A stretch of 64,000 nt of DNA, taken from the NCBI RefSeq assembly GCF_900109685.1, contig NZ_FOBB01000001.1:372001-436000 (forward strand), written 5' to 3'. This DNA comes from Chitinophaga rupis. Lineage in GTDB: Bacteria; Bacteroidota; Bacteroidia; Chitinophagales; Chitinophagaceae. The position numbers and the translations under genes are program-made. Below are positions 18,764-27,651 of the stretch, piece by piece (the stretch's first letter is position 1; the number at the start of each line of letters is the position of its first letter). A model generated the notes under the pieces. The model had not been told where the DNA came from and made no database searches. It was given only the letters and a program-made list of their open reading frames with translations.

Positions 18764-19315
18764 ATGCAATACGAGGCTACGATATGGGACAGGGTTCAAC
18801 AAGGGGATGCAACTGCATTTCAGCAGCTGTTTGAAGAACACTGGGAGCCCCTCTTTACCTATGCCTGTAAAATATTAAAAGATCCCGCCCTTGCCCAGGA
18901 TACCCTGCAAAGCTTATTCATTCACCTCTGGGAAAAACATAACACCTTGCCACAGGTAAAAGCCGTAGCTCCTTACCTGCGCCAAGCGCTGCGTAACCGC
19001 CTGCTGAACGTATTGCGGGACCAGCAGGTGTATGAGCACCATGTAGCTGCGTTCCGGCAAGCCATACTTGATAGCGATAATTCGCTGCTGGAAGACCTGC
19101 AGGGAAAAGAAACCGAACAGCAACTATTACAATCTATCAATACCTTGCCGGAGAAAATGAAAAATGTATTTTACCTGCACCGTATTGAAAACCTGTCTGT
19201 GACTGAAATAGCCGCCCGCACGGGCTCGTCCGAACAAACCATCCGTAACCAGCTGAATACTGCTTTACAACGTTTAAAAACCAGGTGGAATTCAATTGCC
19301 TGGTTCTTTTTGTGA
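18764..19315 (+). CDS. ECF sigma factor (FecI-type), head of the first SusC/D locus
   Basis: A 183-residue ECF sigma factor. Region 2 is WDRVQQGDATAFQQLFEEHW to LAQDTLQSLFIHLWEKH; region 4 is VFYLHRIENLSVTEIAARTG plus SSEQTIRNQLNTALQRLK. The frame opens earlier at a TTG (18746), but TATCTTTG at 18741-18748 looks like a -7 promoter element and would overlap it, so ATG 18764 is preferred. Such factors respond to a FecR-type anti-sigma protein, encoded next, and switch on the SusC/SusD genes downstream when the receptor binds its ligand. The unit is a textbook Bacteroidota trans-envelope signalling layout. Confidence 0.9.
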   Translation: MQYEATIWDRVQQGDATAFQQLFEEHWEPLFTYACKILKDPALAQDTLQSLFIHLWEKHNTLPQVKAVAPYLRQALRNRLLNVLRDQQVYEHHVAAFRQAILDSDNSLLEDLQGKETEQQLLQSINTLPEKMKNVFYLHRIENLSVTEIAARTGSSEQTIRNQLNTALQRLKTRWNSIAWFFL

Positions 19316-19508
19316 GGATATAAAGAGGAGATAGGGTATACCGGTTAACTACTGCTTGTGCTTATTACTTATGTACCTGGCCTTGCGTTTATCTCATACT
19401 TTTAGCATCCTACCTATATAACGCCCAATGTTACCGAATTGTTAAGTGCTTTCCAAAAATAGTTAAAACCTTTTGCGGGCGTGTCTTTATATAAAAGACA
19501 GCTGTATC

Positions 19509-20438
19509 GTGAACAAAGCTACCCTGCTATATTTACTGGATAAGTTCAAACAAGGCCTTTGCACTGCGGAAGAGCAGCAGCTGTTATACCGCTGGCTGGA
19601 TCAGCTGGAGCAGGAAGCCCCGGAACAAGCCTTACTTACCGCAGAGGAAAAGCAGCAGGTAAAGAACAGCATGCTGCAGCACATTCTTTCGGCCACGGCC
19701 CCCGCCCGCCGCAGGCTGCCGCTGCCCTTACGCTGGGTGCAGGTAGCAGCCGCCATTACCATACTGGCAGGCATCACTTATTTATTACGTTTACAGCTTA
19801 CGCCCAAACAATCAGCCTGGCTTACGCAGCAGAACAACAGCACGGCCGTGCAGCGCCTGTTATTGCCGGATAGCTCACTGGTAATGCTGGGCGCACATAC
19901 CACTCTGCAATACACCCGCAACGGCAGAACTATTAAATTATTACAGGGCAAGGCATTTTTTGATGTGCGCACCAATCCGCAGCAACCTTTTACCGTAGAA
20001 AGTAATGGCATACATACTACCGTGCTGGGCACCTCCTTCTCTGTAGCTGCCTATAAACAATTGTATGCCTGCCGTGTAACCGTAATAACGGGCAAGGTAC
20101 AGGTACATAACTATGGCATTTTAACACCTGCACAACGCATTACCATACCAGCTGCAGAAAGAACAGCGCTGCGTGATAGTGTAGCGCTGCCCGATGCACT
20201 GGCCTGGACCAGCGGCACTATTATGCTGCGCAATGCCAGCCTGCAGGAACTTTTATATATGTTACAGGAGCAGTATGGCGTTACATCCCATACACAGCTA
20301 AATACACAGCAGGGGAATTATACCCTTCGCTTACAGGCAGCAATGCCTTTGGAGCAGGTATTAACTATCATAGAAAAAATAAGTTATAAACCAAAAATCC
20401 GCTTCCGCATGCAGCAACATCAGCTAACTGTTTATTAA
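19509..20438 (+). CDS. FecR-family anti-sigma factor
   Basis: A 309-residue inner-membrane regulator. The cytosolic N-terminus (LLYLLDKFKQGLCTAEEQQLLYRWLDQLEQ) binds the sigma factor; one membrane segment lies near residues 75-93 (LRWVQVAAAITILAGITYLL); the periplasmic part contains the FecR domain (RLLLPDSSLVMLGAHTTLQY, LLQGKAFFDVRTNPQQPF, TVLGTSFSVAAY) and a C-terminal STN-like fold (LQELLYMLQEQYGV). The frame is open from a TTG at 19473, but GTG at 19509 (VNKATLLYLLDKF) matches family starts. It couples the STN domain of the next gene's receptor to the sigma factor. Confidence 0.9.
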   Translation: MNKATLLYLLDKFKQGLCTAEEQQLLYRWLDQLEQEAPEQALLTAEEKQQVKNSMLQHILSATAPARRRLPLPLRWVQVAAAITILAGITYLLRLQLTPKQSAWLTQQNNSTAVQRLLLPDSSLVMLGAHTTLQYTRNGRTIKLLQGKAFFDVRTNPQQPFTVESNGIHTTVLGTSFSVAAYKQLYACRVTVITGKVQVHNYGILTPAQRITIPAAERTALRDSVALPDALAWTSGTIMLRNASLQELLYMLQEQYGVTSHTQLNTQQGNYTLRLQAAMPLEQVLTIIEKISYKPKIRFRMQQHQLTVY

Positions 20439-20561
20439 GCCTGGCTATAACGCACCATTGACTATTATTTAAGAAAAAACTACAACTACCTGCAGCTCTT
20501 AGCGTAAAAAACAAGCACGCTAAAAGCTAATGGCCTTGTCATGACCTTAACAATTACCCAT

Positions 20562-23500
20562 ATGGAAAAAAACAGACCACTATTGCATTCCGCTTTTTAC
20601 CGTTTGGCCTTTGCGGCCTCACTGGCCCTGATGCTGGTGAGCGCAATAGCCATGGCCTTACCCGGCTCCGCACAGGTGCTTAAAAAAGTAGTACGCCAGC
20701 TGCAGGTACCTGCCGGCAGCCTTTCCAGCGCGTTAAAGAAATTAGAGACCACGGCAGGTATCAGCCTGGCCTACGATGAAACTGTTCTGCAGAAAGTATC
20801 CGTTACTGCCGGTACTTACAAAGCCAGCGCAGTAGAAGATATTTTGCAGGCGCTGCTGCGCAATACGTCGCTTACTTTTGAAGAACGCTACAACACCATT
20901 CTTATTTATGATAAGGAAATGCTGCAGCACACCTCTGCACAACAGGTAGCGGAAAAGATCACCCTTGCAGGTACAGTGGCAGATAAGAACGGCCCGTTAA
21001 TAGGCGCTACCGTTATAGTAAAAGGCACTACCATTGGTACCAGCACAGATGCAGGCGGACGTTTTACCCTGTCCGTAGCCGCTGCTGACAACCTGGTATT
21101 ACAGGTTAGCATGGTAGGTTTTAAACCTGCAGAAGTGCCGGTGGGCGCTCAACGCAGCTTTACCATTTTGCTGGAAGAAAATGCGCTGAACCTGGACCAG
21201 CTGGTAGTAGTAGGTTATGGCACCCAGCGTAAGGCCACGCTTTCAGGCGCAGTAGCAGATGTGCAGCTGGATAAGCTCAGCTCCCGCTCCCTGAACGACC
21301 TTGCAGAAGCCTTACAGGGCAAGGCGCCGGGCGTAGTGGTACAAAACCAGGGTGGTGATCCTACTTCCGTACCCAAAGTATATATACGCGGCCTGGGTGG
21401 CATTAACGGAGAAGATCCATTGTACGTAGTGGATGGCGCTATTTATACCGGCGGCCCTATTAATCCGAATGACATTGCATCCATGAACGTGCTGAAAGAT
21501 GCTGCTGCCGCTATTTACGGCGCACGCGCATCCGGCGGTGTAGTGATCATTACCACTAAAAAAGGAAAAGAAGGCGCAGCCACTGTTACGCTGGATGCCA
21601 AGGCAGGTTTCCAGATGGCAGCAAAAAAATTAAATACCCTTACTGCCAAACAGTTTGCAGACGTAATGAATACAGCTGCTGATGCAGCCGGCAATCAGCG
21701 CCTGGATGCATTTGACGCCAGCAAATACCCAGACGGACAAATTACCCGCACCAACTGGCTGGATGAAATTTTCCGCACCGGTAAGATCCAGGACTATAAT
21801 GTGAATGTAAATGGCGGCAATGCCAAATCACACTACTACATGGGTTTTGGTTACCGTAAAGGCGAAGGCATTTTGCTGAACACTTACAGTGAGCGCTACT
21901 CCTTCCGTATGAATTCCGATGCGCAGATCAAGCCCTGGTTAAAGATCGGTGAAAACCTTTCCTACACTTACACGAACGGTAACGGTACCAACACCACCAG
22001 CCCTTATACCGGTGTTATTTATACCGCATTAGGCTACCCGCGTAACGTAACGCCTTACACAGCCACCGGCGCTTTCAGCGGCATGCCGGAACAATATGCC
22101 GGCGCCTATGGCGACCTGGCAAATCCGGTAGCCATTTTGCAACGCCTGGATTATAAGGAGCCTGTAAACAACATTAACCTGAACCCTTATGCAGAGATAC
22201 AGCTGACCAAAGACCTGCTGTTCCGCTCCAACTTTGCAGTTACCAAATCGTTCGACAACACCAAGAGCTTTACCACCAAAGCGCCGGAGATCGGTAAGAT
22301 CAGCAACAGCAATGAGCTGCGCCAGCAGATCAATAACTTTTCAGAGATCCTCTCTGAGCAAACCTTGACCTATAACAAACAGCTGGGCGATCACCACCTG
22401 AACGTGCTGGCCGGTTATACCTTTCAGCAGCATGACGGTGATTACCTGACCGTATTTGCCAACGGTTTTAATGATGAACGGAAGGAATACCGTTATTTTG
22501 ATAACGCCACCATCCTTAACAAACCTTCCAGCGGAAAAGATAAATGGGCTATTGAATCGTTCCTGGGCCGTGTGAACTATGATTACCGGAACCGGTACCT
22601 GTTAACGGTGTTAGGCCGCAGGGACGGTACCTCCCGCGTAGCAGCCGATCACCGTTATGAGAATTATTACTCTGTTTCCGGTGGCTGGGTGCTTACGGAA
22701 GAAGATTTTTTACATGACATTAAATGGCTCAACTTCCTGAAGCTGCGTGGCAGCTATGGCCTGTTAGGCAACCTCTCCAGCCTGCCCAGTAATGCGCTGA
22801 ACATTCCCATGAAAGCCACGCAAATTTATATAGGCGCTGATCCCACACAGGTAGGCGGCTATGCGGAAGATGCCCTGTCGAACCCCTACCTTACCTGGGC
22901 GAACTCACGCCAGGTGAACATTGGTACAGACATTGGCCTGTTTAACAACAGCCTTTCATTAGTGGCAGATTATTTTGTAAAGACCACCGGAAAAATGCTG
23001 ATGATAACCGCACCGCCCAGCACCGCCGGTGTAACCAATGGTGCATGGAAAAATGCCGGCAAGTTCCGCGACAATGGTATTGAGCTGGGATTGAACTATA
23101 ACGGCAGCAGCGGGAAAGACTTTCAATACAGCGCAGGTGTTACCTTAACCAAGCTAAATAACAAGCTGCTGGCGCTGGATGAAGGCAGAACCACTTTGCC
23201 CAACAGCATTAACGTGCGCAGCAGCCTTACCCCCATCCGTATTGAAACCGGCCACCCGCTGTATTCTTACTACGTGGTAAAAACCGATGGCATTTTCAAA
23301 ACACAAGAAGAGGTAAACAGTTATAAGAACAAGGACGGGAACCTGATACAGCCTAATGCCAAACCAGGTGATATACGTTTTGTAGACAAGAACGGCGATG
23401 GTATGATCACGAATGATGACCGGCAGTTTGCAGGCAGCCCCTATCCTGATTTCAGCTATGGATTTAGCTTTAACGCCAGCTACAAAGGTTTTGATCTGAA

Positions 23501-23939
23501 CCTGTTTATGCAGGGTGTACAGGGCAACAAACTATTCAACGCGCTGAAGTACACTAACATGAACGCCAGCATAGGCACCAACTACAACATGCTCAGCGAC
23601 ATTCTGAATGCATGGACACCGGAAAATCCCAACAGCAATATACCACGCATTAATGCCAGCGATGCCAACGGCAACTACGGCACTACCTCTGACTGGTATA
23701 TCGAGAACGGATCTTACCTGCGTATTAAGAATGTAACGCTGGGTTATACCTTACCGGGCACCCTTACCAAACAAATAGGCTTAAACAGCCTGCGTGTATA
23801 CGTTACTGCTAATAACCTGTACACCTTTACCAAGTATAAAGGTTTTGATCCCGAAGTAGGTATGGACCAATACGGCATAGACGCCGGCCGCTACCCGCAG
23901 GCCCGTAGCATATTGGTTGGGCTGAATGTTAATTTTTAA
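20562..23939 (+). CDS. SusC/RagA TonB-dependent receptor with STN signalling domain
   Basis: A 1125-residue outer-membrane transporter. After a signal peptide (residues 1-38, ending near GSAQ) comes an STN domain (about 40-115: LPAGSLSSALKKLETTAGISLAYDET in two pieces), which touches the FecR protein; then a carboxypeptidase-regulatory-like domain (LAGTVADKNGPLIGATVIVKG), the TonB box area (LDQLVVVGYG), the plug (SLNDLAEALQGKAPGVVV; LYVVDGAIYTGG; GARASGGVVIITTKKG) and a long beta-barrel ending in a terminal phenylalanine (LVGLNVNF). It imports a ligand with the SusD lipoprotein encoded 113 bp downstream. Ligand is unknown; see the fusion phosphatase gene downstream. Confidence 0.95.
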   Translation: MEKNRPLLHSAFYRLAFAASLALMLVSAIAMALPGSAQVLKKVVRQLQVPAGSLSSALKKLETTAGISLAYDETVLQKVSVTAGTYKASAVEDILQALLRNTSLTFEERYNTILIYDKEMLQHTSAQQVAEKITLAGTVADKNGPLIGATVIVKGTTIGTSTDAGGRFTLSVAAADNLVLQVSMVGFKPAEVPVGAQRSFTILLEENALNLDQLVVVGYGTQRKATLSGAVADVQLDKLSSRSLNDLAEALQGKAPGVVVQNQGGDPTSVPKVYIRGLGGINGEDPLYVVDGAIYTGGPINPNDIASMNVLKDAAAAIYGARASGGVVIITTKKGKEGAATVTLDAKAGFQMAAKKLNTLTAKQFADVMNTAADAAGNQRLDAFDASKYPDGQITRTNWLDEIFRTGKIQDYNVNVNGGNAKSHYYMGFGYRKGEGILLNTYSERYSFRMNSDAQIKPWLKIGENLSYTYTNGNGTNTTSPYTGVIYTALGYPRNVTPYTATGAFSGMPEQYAGAYGDLANPVAILQRLDYKEPVNNINLNPYAEIQLTKDLLFRSNFAVTKSFDNTKSFTTKAPEIGKISNSNELRQQINNFSEILSEQTLTYNKQLGDHHLNVLAGYTFQQHDGDYLTVFANGFNDERKEYRYFDNATILNKPSSGKDKWAIESFLGRVNYDYRNRYLLTVLGRRDGTSRVAADHRYENYYSVSGGWVLTEEDFLHDIKWLNFLKLRGSYGLLGNLSSLPSNALNIPMKATQIYIGADPTQVGGYAEDALSNPYLTWANSRQVNIGTDIGLFNNSLSLVADYFVKTTGKMLMITAPPSTAGVTNGAWKNAGKFRDNGIELGLNYNGSSGKDFQYSAGVTLTKLNNKLLALDEGRTTLPNSINVRSSLTPIRIETGHPLYSYYVVKTDGIFKTQEEVNSYKNKDGNLIQPNAKPGDIRFVDKNGDGMITNDDRQFAGSPYPDFSYGFSFNASYKGFDLNLFMQGVQGNKLFNALKYTNMNASIGTNYNMLSDILNAWTPENPNSNIPRINASDANGNYGTTSDWYIENGSYLRIKNVTLGYTLPGTLTKQIGLNSLRVYVTANNLYTFTKYKGFDPEVGMDQYGIDAGRYPQARSILVGLNVNF

Positions 23940-24033
23940 AGCTGAAAGCGCAAAGCATAAAGCTGAAGGCATTTGATGATTAAAAAAGCTGAAAGCTGAA
24001 GGCATAAAGCACAAAGCTGAGGACATTTGATGG
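23940..24033. repeat. Tandem imperfect repeat of AGCTGAAAGC type between SusC and SusD
   Basis: Two related copies, 23940-23978 and 23987-24033, each begin AGCTGAAAGC and end in CATTTGATG. Inside them AAAGCTGAAGGC and CATAAAGC recur. The block fills most of the 113-bp gap between the receptor and its partner lipoprotein. It is not coding in any convincing way. Confidence 0.6.
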
Positions 24034-24052
24034 TTTAAAATTGAATGATAAT

Positions 24053-25552
24053 ATGAAAATGATTATAAATAAAATGCTGCTGGCAGTTATGGTTATAGTA
24101 CTGCTGGGCGCCTGTAACAAAAAGCTGGACATTGTGCCGGAAGGCGCACCTACTACCGGCAACTTCTGGACCACTGATAAAGATGCCATAGCCGGTGCTA
24201 ACGCCATGTATGAGCAGTTTGATGATGAGAATTTTTATGGCCGCGGCTACTGGTGGTTCATTAATGCCAGCGATGATATGGTTACCGGCCGTATAAAAGC
24301 GGAAGGTGATAACATCAAGAACTTTAACCGCAACTTTATAGGCGGCTCTTATACAGAAGGACAGTGGAAGCTGCGCTACATTGTGATCAAACGCGCTAAC
24401 GACGTTATCCTGAAAGTGCCGTCCATTAATATGGATGCTGCGCTGAAGAACCGCATTTTGGGAGAAGCTTATTTCCTGAGCGGGTTAATGTACTTCCAGC
24501 TGGCATATACGTATGGCGGTGTGCCCATCGTTAACCGCGACAGCCTGTTGAATGATAAGCCTATTCCCCGGGCAGCCAGCGCGGATATAGTGTATGAATA
24601 TGCAGCGCAGGAATTTAAACAGGCATCTGCCCTGCTGCCTTACTTCGACCAGCTGGCACAGGCAGACTATGGCCGCCCGCATAAAACAGCCGCCCTGGCA
24701 TTCCTGAGCAAAATGTTCCTGTATAAAAAGGATTATGCGCATGCAGAACAGTATGCAGATTCTGTGATCTTAAGCGGTAAACACCAGCTGTTGGATAACT
24801 TCAGCGATGTGTTCACCATTGCCAACAACTGGTCTAAAGAATACATCTGGAGCGCTTACTCCACCATGAAAGGCACCGGTGGCTGGGGCAGCATACTGCC
24901 CGGTGTAATGCTGGAAAACAAAGGCTGGGGCAAGTACAACGGCTGGGGTTATTACATGCCTACCAAAGAGCTGTATGACGCCTATGAAACCGGCGATAAA
25001 CGCAGGGAAGCCACCATTCTTAAACCCGGCGATCATTTCACCTTTTTTGGAAAAGATACTGTGTATGGATCGCTGAACAGCCTTTCCGGCTACCAGTTCC
25101 GCAAATACATGGAGCCTTTCAGCTATGCCGGCGGCATTCACCTGAGCCCTAACGGCGACCACCCTACTACGGACCTGTGCGTACCGCTGCTGCGCTATGC
25201 AGAGATCATTCTTATAAAAGCAGAAGCCAAGCTGATGCAGGGTAAAAATGCAGATGCAGAGATCAACCAGATCCGCCACCGGGCCGGGTTAGCCAATGTA
25301 ACCAATGCTACCATGGATGAGCTGAAAAAACAGCGCCGCTGCGAGCTGGCCGGAGAGTGGGCCAACCGCCATTATGACCTGGTACGCTGGGGCGATGCGC
25401 AGACTGCCTACAGCAAAGCGCTGCATGGCACCAATGGGCGCGAAGTGTGGCCCGCCCGCACTTTTAACCCGGCCATCCATAACGTTTGGCCTGTGCCGCA
25501 AAGCGAGATCGATAACAGTGGCGGTGTTGTAACCCAGAACACAGGCTGGTAA
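24053..25552 (+). CDS. SusD/RagB nutrient-binding lipoprotein
   Basis: A 499-residue surface lipoprotein partner of the preceding SusC-type receptor. The signal ends in the lipobox LLGAC (Cys about residue 21). SusD landmarks include AEAYFLSGLMYFQLAYTYGGVP-like text (GEAYFLSGLMYFQLAY), IPRAASADIVYEYAAQEF (the 'helper' helices) and the C-terminal WANRHYDLVRWGDAQTAY followed by HNVWPVPQSEID. The frame begins earlier at a TTG, but ATG 24053 starts the signal peptide. A terminator built from AATTACGAAC arms follows. Ligand specificity is not readable from sequence. Confidence 0.94.
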   Translation: MKMIINKMLLAVMVIVLLGACNKKLDIVPEGAPTTGNFWTTDKDAIAGANAMYEQFDDENFYGRGYWWFINASDDMVTGRIKAEGDNIKNFNRNFIGGSYTEGQWKLRYIVIKRANDVILKVPSINMDAALKNRILGEAYFLSGLMYFQLAYTYGGVPIVNRDSLLNDKPIPRAASADIVYEYAAQEFKQASALLPYFDQLAQADYGRPHKTAALAFLSKMFLYKKDYAHAEQYADSVILSGKHQLLDNFSDVFTIANNWSKEYIWSAYSTMKGTGGWGSILPGVMLENKGWGKYNGWGYYMPTKELYDAYETGDKRREATILKPGDHFTFFGKDTVYGSLNSLSGYQFRKYMEPFSYAGGIHLSPNGDHPTTDLCVPLLRYAEIILIKAEAKLMQGKNADAEINQIRHRAGLANVTNATMDELKKQRRCELAGEWANRHYDLVRWGDAQTAYSKALHGTNGREVWPARTFNPAIHNVWPVPQSEIDNSGGVVTQNTGW

Positions 25553-25576
25553 ACCGCTCATAATTTTTAATAGTAT

Positions 25577-25644
25577 GATCAATTACGAACTATGAAAGAT
25601 GATCAAACCGATTATTAAATTCGTGGTTCGTAATTGATCTTTTT
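25577..25644 (+). terminator. Terminator of the first SusC/D unit (AATTACGAA-type repeat)
   Basis: GATCAATTACGAAC (25577-25590) pairs perfectly with GTTCGTAATTGATC (25626-25639), loop of 35 nt, then TTTTT. It is the fifth member of the AATTACGAA repeat family and sits 25 bp after the SusD stop, ahead of the fusion phosphatase gene. The long loop lowers certainty. Confidence 0.6.
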
Positions 25645-25666
25645 CATTTAAACAGCAGCCATCTTT

Positions 25667-27505
25667 ATGCAACGATACATCCGGGATATTTTACTCGCCC
25701 TCCTCATACTACCCTCTGCCTATGCGCAAACCATTAAGCATACCACTGCCAATGCGCACGCACATAATGATTACGAACATCCCCTGCCTTTTTATACCGC
25801 TTATTACAAAAATTTTGGCTCCATAGAAGCGGATGTATTTGCCCGGAACGGGCAGCTGTATGTAGCCCATAACGAAAAAGATATTGACAGCAGCCGTACA
25901 CTGGCCGCTTTATACCTGCAGCCGCTGCGGGCCATGATCAAAAAAAATAACGGCAATGCTTTTAAAGATGGTAAACCCTTACAGCTGCTGATCGATTTTA
26001 AAACAGACAGTGTGCTTACCATGCAAACACTGGTGCAGCAATTGCAGCAATACCCGGACATTACCGGCAATGCGCATGTGCAGATCGTTATCAGCGGCAG
26101 CCAGCCCCTGCCGGCACAATGGGCGCAATACCCGGCCTATATCCTGTTTGATGGCAAGCCGGGAAGCTACCCGGAAGGCGCCATACAGCGCATGCCCCTG
26201 TTCAGCTATAACTTCCAGGAGTATACGAAATGGAATGGTAAGGGCAAAATGGTAGCTGCAGATGAAAAACGTGTGCAGGCGGTGATAGACAGCGTGCACC
26301 AGCTGCATAAAAAGATCCGTTTCTGGGGCGCACCGGACAATGTAAATACCTGGATCACACTGGCGCACATGGGCGTGGATTATATTGGCACCGACCATTT
26401 GGATGAGCTGTCAAACTACCTGGAAACCCGCCCCACCGGCGAATACCAGTCTACCGATAATACGCATGCGCTTTACAAGGCACGTTATGTAAATAATGAT
26501 AAGCTATCAAAAGTAAAGAACGTAATACTACTGATCGGGGACGGCATGGGCCTTACGGAAATTTATGCCGGCTACACCGGTAACCGCGGGCAGCTGAACC
26601 TGTTGCAGATGATCAATATCGGTTTTTCCAAAACCAGCTCGGCGGATAGCTATATCACAGATTCTGCTGCCGGCGCTACTGCCATGGCCAGCGGGCAAAA
26701 AACCAATAACCGTTACATCGGGGTAGATGCCACCGGCCTGGCCCATCCGCCTATACCTCAGCTGATACAGCGTTACGGTATGGAAAGTGCGCTGATCAGC
26801 GCAGGCGATATTACGGATGCAACGCCCGCTGCTTTCTATGGCCACCAGGCAGACCGCGCTATGGAAGATGACATTGCTGCAGATTTCTTAAACAGCCCCG
26901 TAAGCATTATGATAGGCGGCGGCAGGCTTCATTTTACACAGCCGCTTAAAGGCCAGCCGCTTACGCCACAGCTGCAGCAAAAAGGTTATACCGTTTACCC
27001 GCGTTTTGCAGACCTTGACAAAATAACAAGCCGCAAATGGCTGCTGCTGGACGATAGCGCGGTAGTACCCGTATTAAAGGGCCGCGGTGATTTCCTGACC
27101 CGTTCCTTACAGAAGACCATACACACTTTGCAGGATAACAGGAACGGCTTTTTTGTAATGGCAGAAGGCGCACAGATAGATGCCGGCGGCCATGCCAACA
27201 ATGTACCCTATAATGTTACGGAGATGATGGATTTTGATAAAGCAGTAGGCGCCGCTATGGAATTTGCAGATACCAATGGTGAAACACTGGTAATTGTAAC
27301 AGCGGATCATGAAACCGGCGGACTAAGCCTGTTAGCGGGTGATATACAAAAAGGGTATGTAAGCGGCCATTTCAGCACCAATGACCATACTGCTGTAATG
27401 GTGCCTGTTTTTGCCTATGGGCCGCATTCCCTGGACTTCAGGGGAGTATACGAGAATACAGCGCTTTTTGAAAAAATTATGAAAATACTATCAGCACGTA
27501 AGTAA
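25667..27505 (+). CDS. Secreted GDPD/PI-PLC-like domain fused to alkaline phosphatase
   Basis: A 612-residue exported two-domain enzyme. A signal peptide (1-20, ending PSAYA) is followed by a GDPD/PI-PLC superfamily domain (about 25-260): HAHNDYEHP, SIEADVFARNG and LYVAHNEKD supply the paired histidines and acidic metal ligand. From about residue 280 an alkaline phosphatase domain follows: NVILLIGDGMG (metal), ITDSAAGATAMASG with the nucleophile near Ser333, GGHANN near 507 and VTADHETGG near 545. Inference: the first domain cuts a phosphodiester and the second releases phosphate from the monoester. It lies 114 bp after SusD, so it likely works on what that system imports or its products. Each half matches known families; the fusion is notable. 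Confidence 0.88.
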   Translation: MQRYIRDILLALLILPSAYAQTIKHTTANAHAHNDYEHPLPFYTAYYKNFGSIEADVFARNGQLYVAHNEKDIDSSRTLAALYLQPLRAMIKKNNGNAFKDGKPLQLLIDFKTDSVLTMQTLVQQLQQYPDITGNAHVQIVISGSQPLPAQWAQYPAYILFDGKPGSYPEGAIQRMPLFSYNFQEYTKWNGKGKMVAADEKRVQAVIDSVHQLHKKIRFWGAPDNVNTWITLAHMGVDYIGTDHLDELSNYLETRPTGEYQSTDNTHALYKARYVNNDKLSKVKNVILLIGDGMGLTEIYAGYTGNRGQLNLLQMINIGFSKTSSADSYITDSAAGATAMASGQKTNNRYIGVDATGLAHPPIPQLIQRYGMESALISAGDITDATPAAFYGHQADRAMEDDIAADFLNSPVSIMIGGGRLHFTQPLKGQPLTPQLQQKGYTVYPRFADLDKITSRKWLLLDDSAVVPVLKGRGDFLTRSLQKTIHTLQDNRNGFFVMAEGAQIDAGGHANNVPYNVTEMMDFDKAVGAAMEFADTNGETLVIVTADHETGGLSLLAGDIQKGYVSGHFSTNDHTAVMVPVFAYGPHSLDFRGVYENTALFEKIMKILSARK

Positions 27506-27631
27506 ATTCAGCTAATACAGACAATAAATATTGTACTTACTGCAAAAGTATTGCGGCAAGAACCCTCATCTTACACCTGCACCACAAGTACATAGCATAG
27601 AAGGGATATAACGACCAGGAACTTTCGCCTC

Positions 27632-27639
27632 TATTTTTG
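27632..27639 (+). promoter_or_regulatory. -7 element for the first AraC-type gene
   Basis: TATTTTTG, an exact TAnnTTTG match, 12 bp before the ATG at 27652. It overlaps the in-frame TTG at 27637 and so argues against that codon as start. Confidence 0.4.
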
Positions 27640-27651
27640 ACCCTTCAATTA

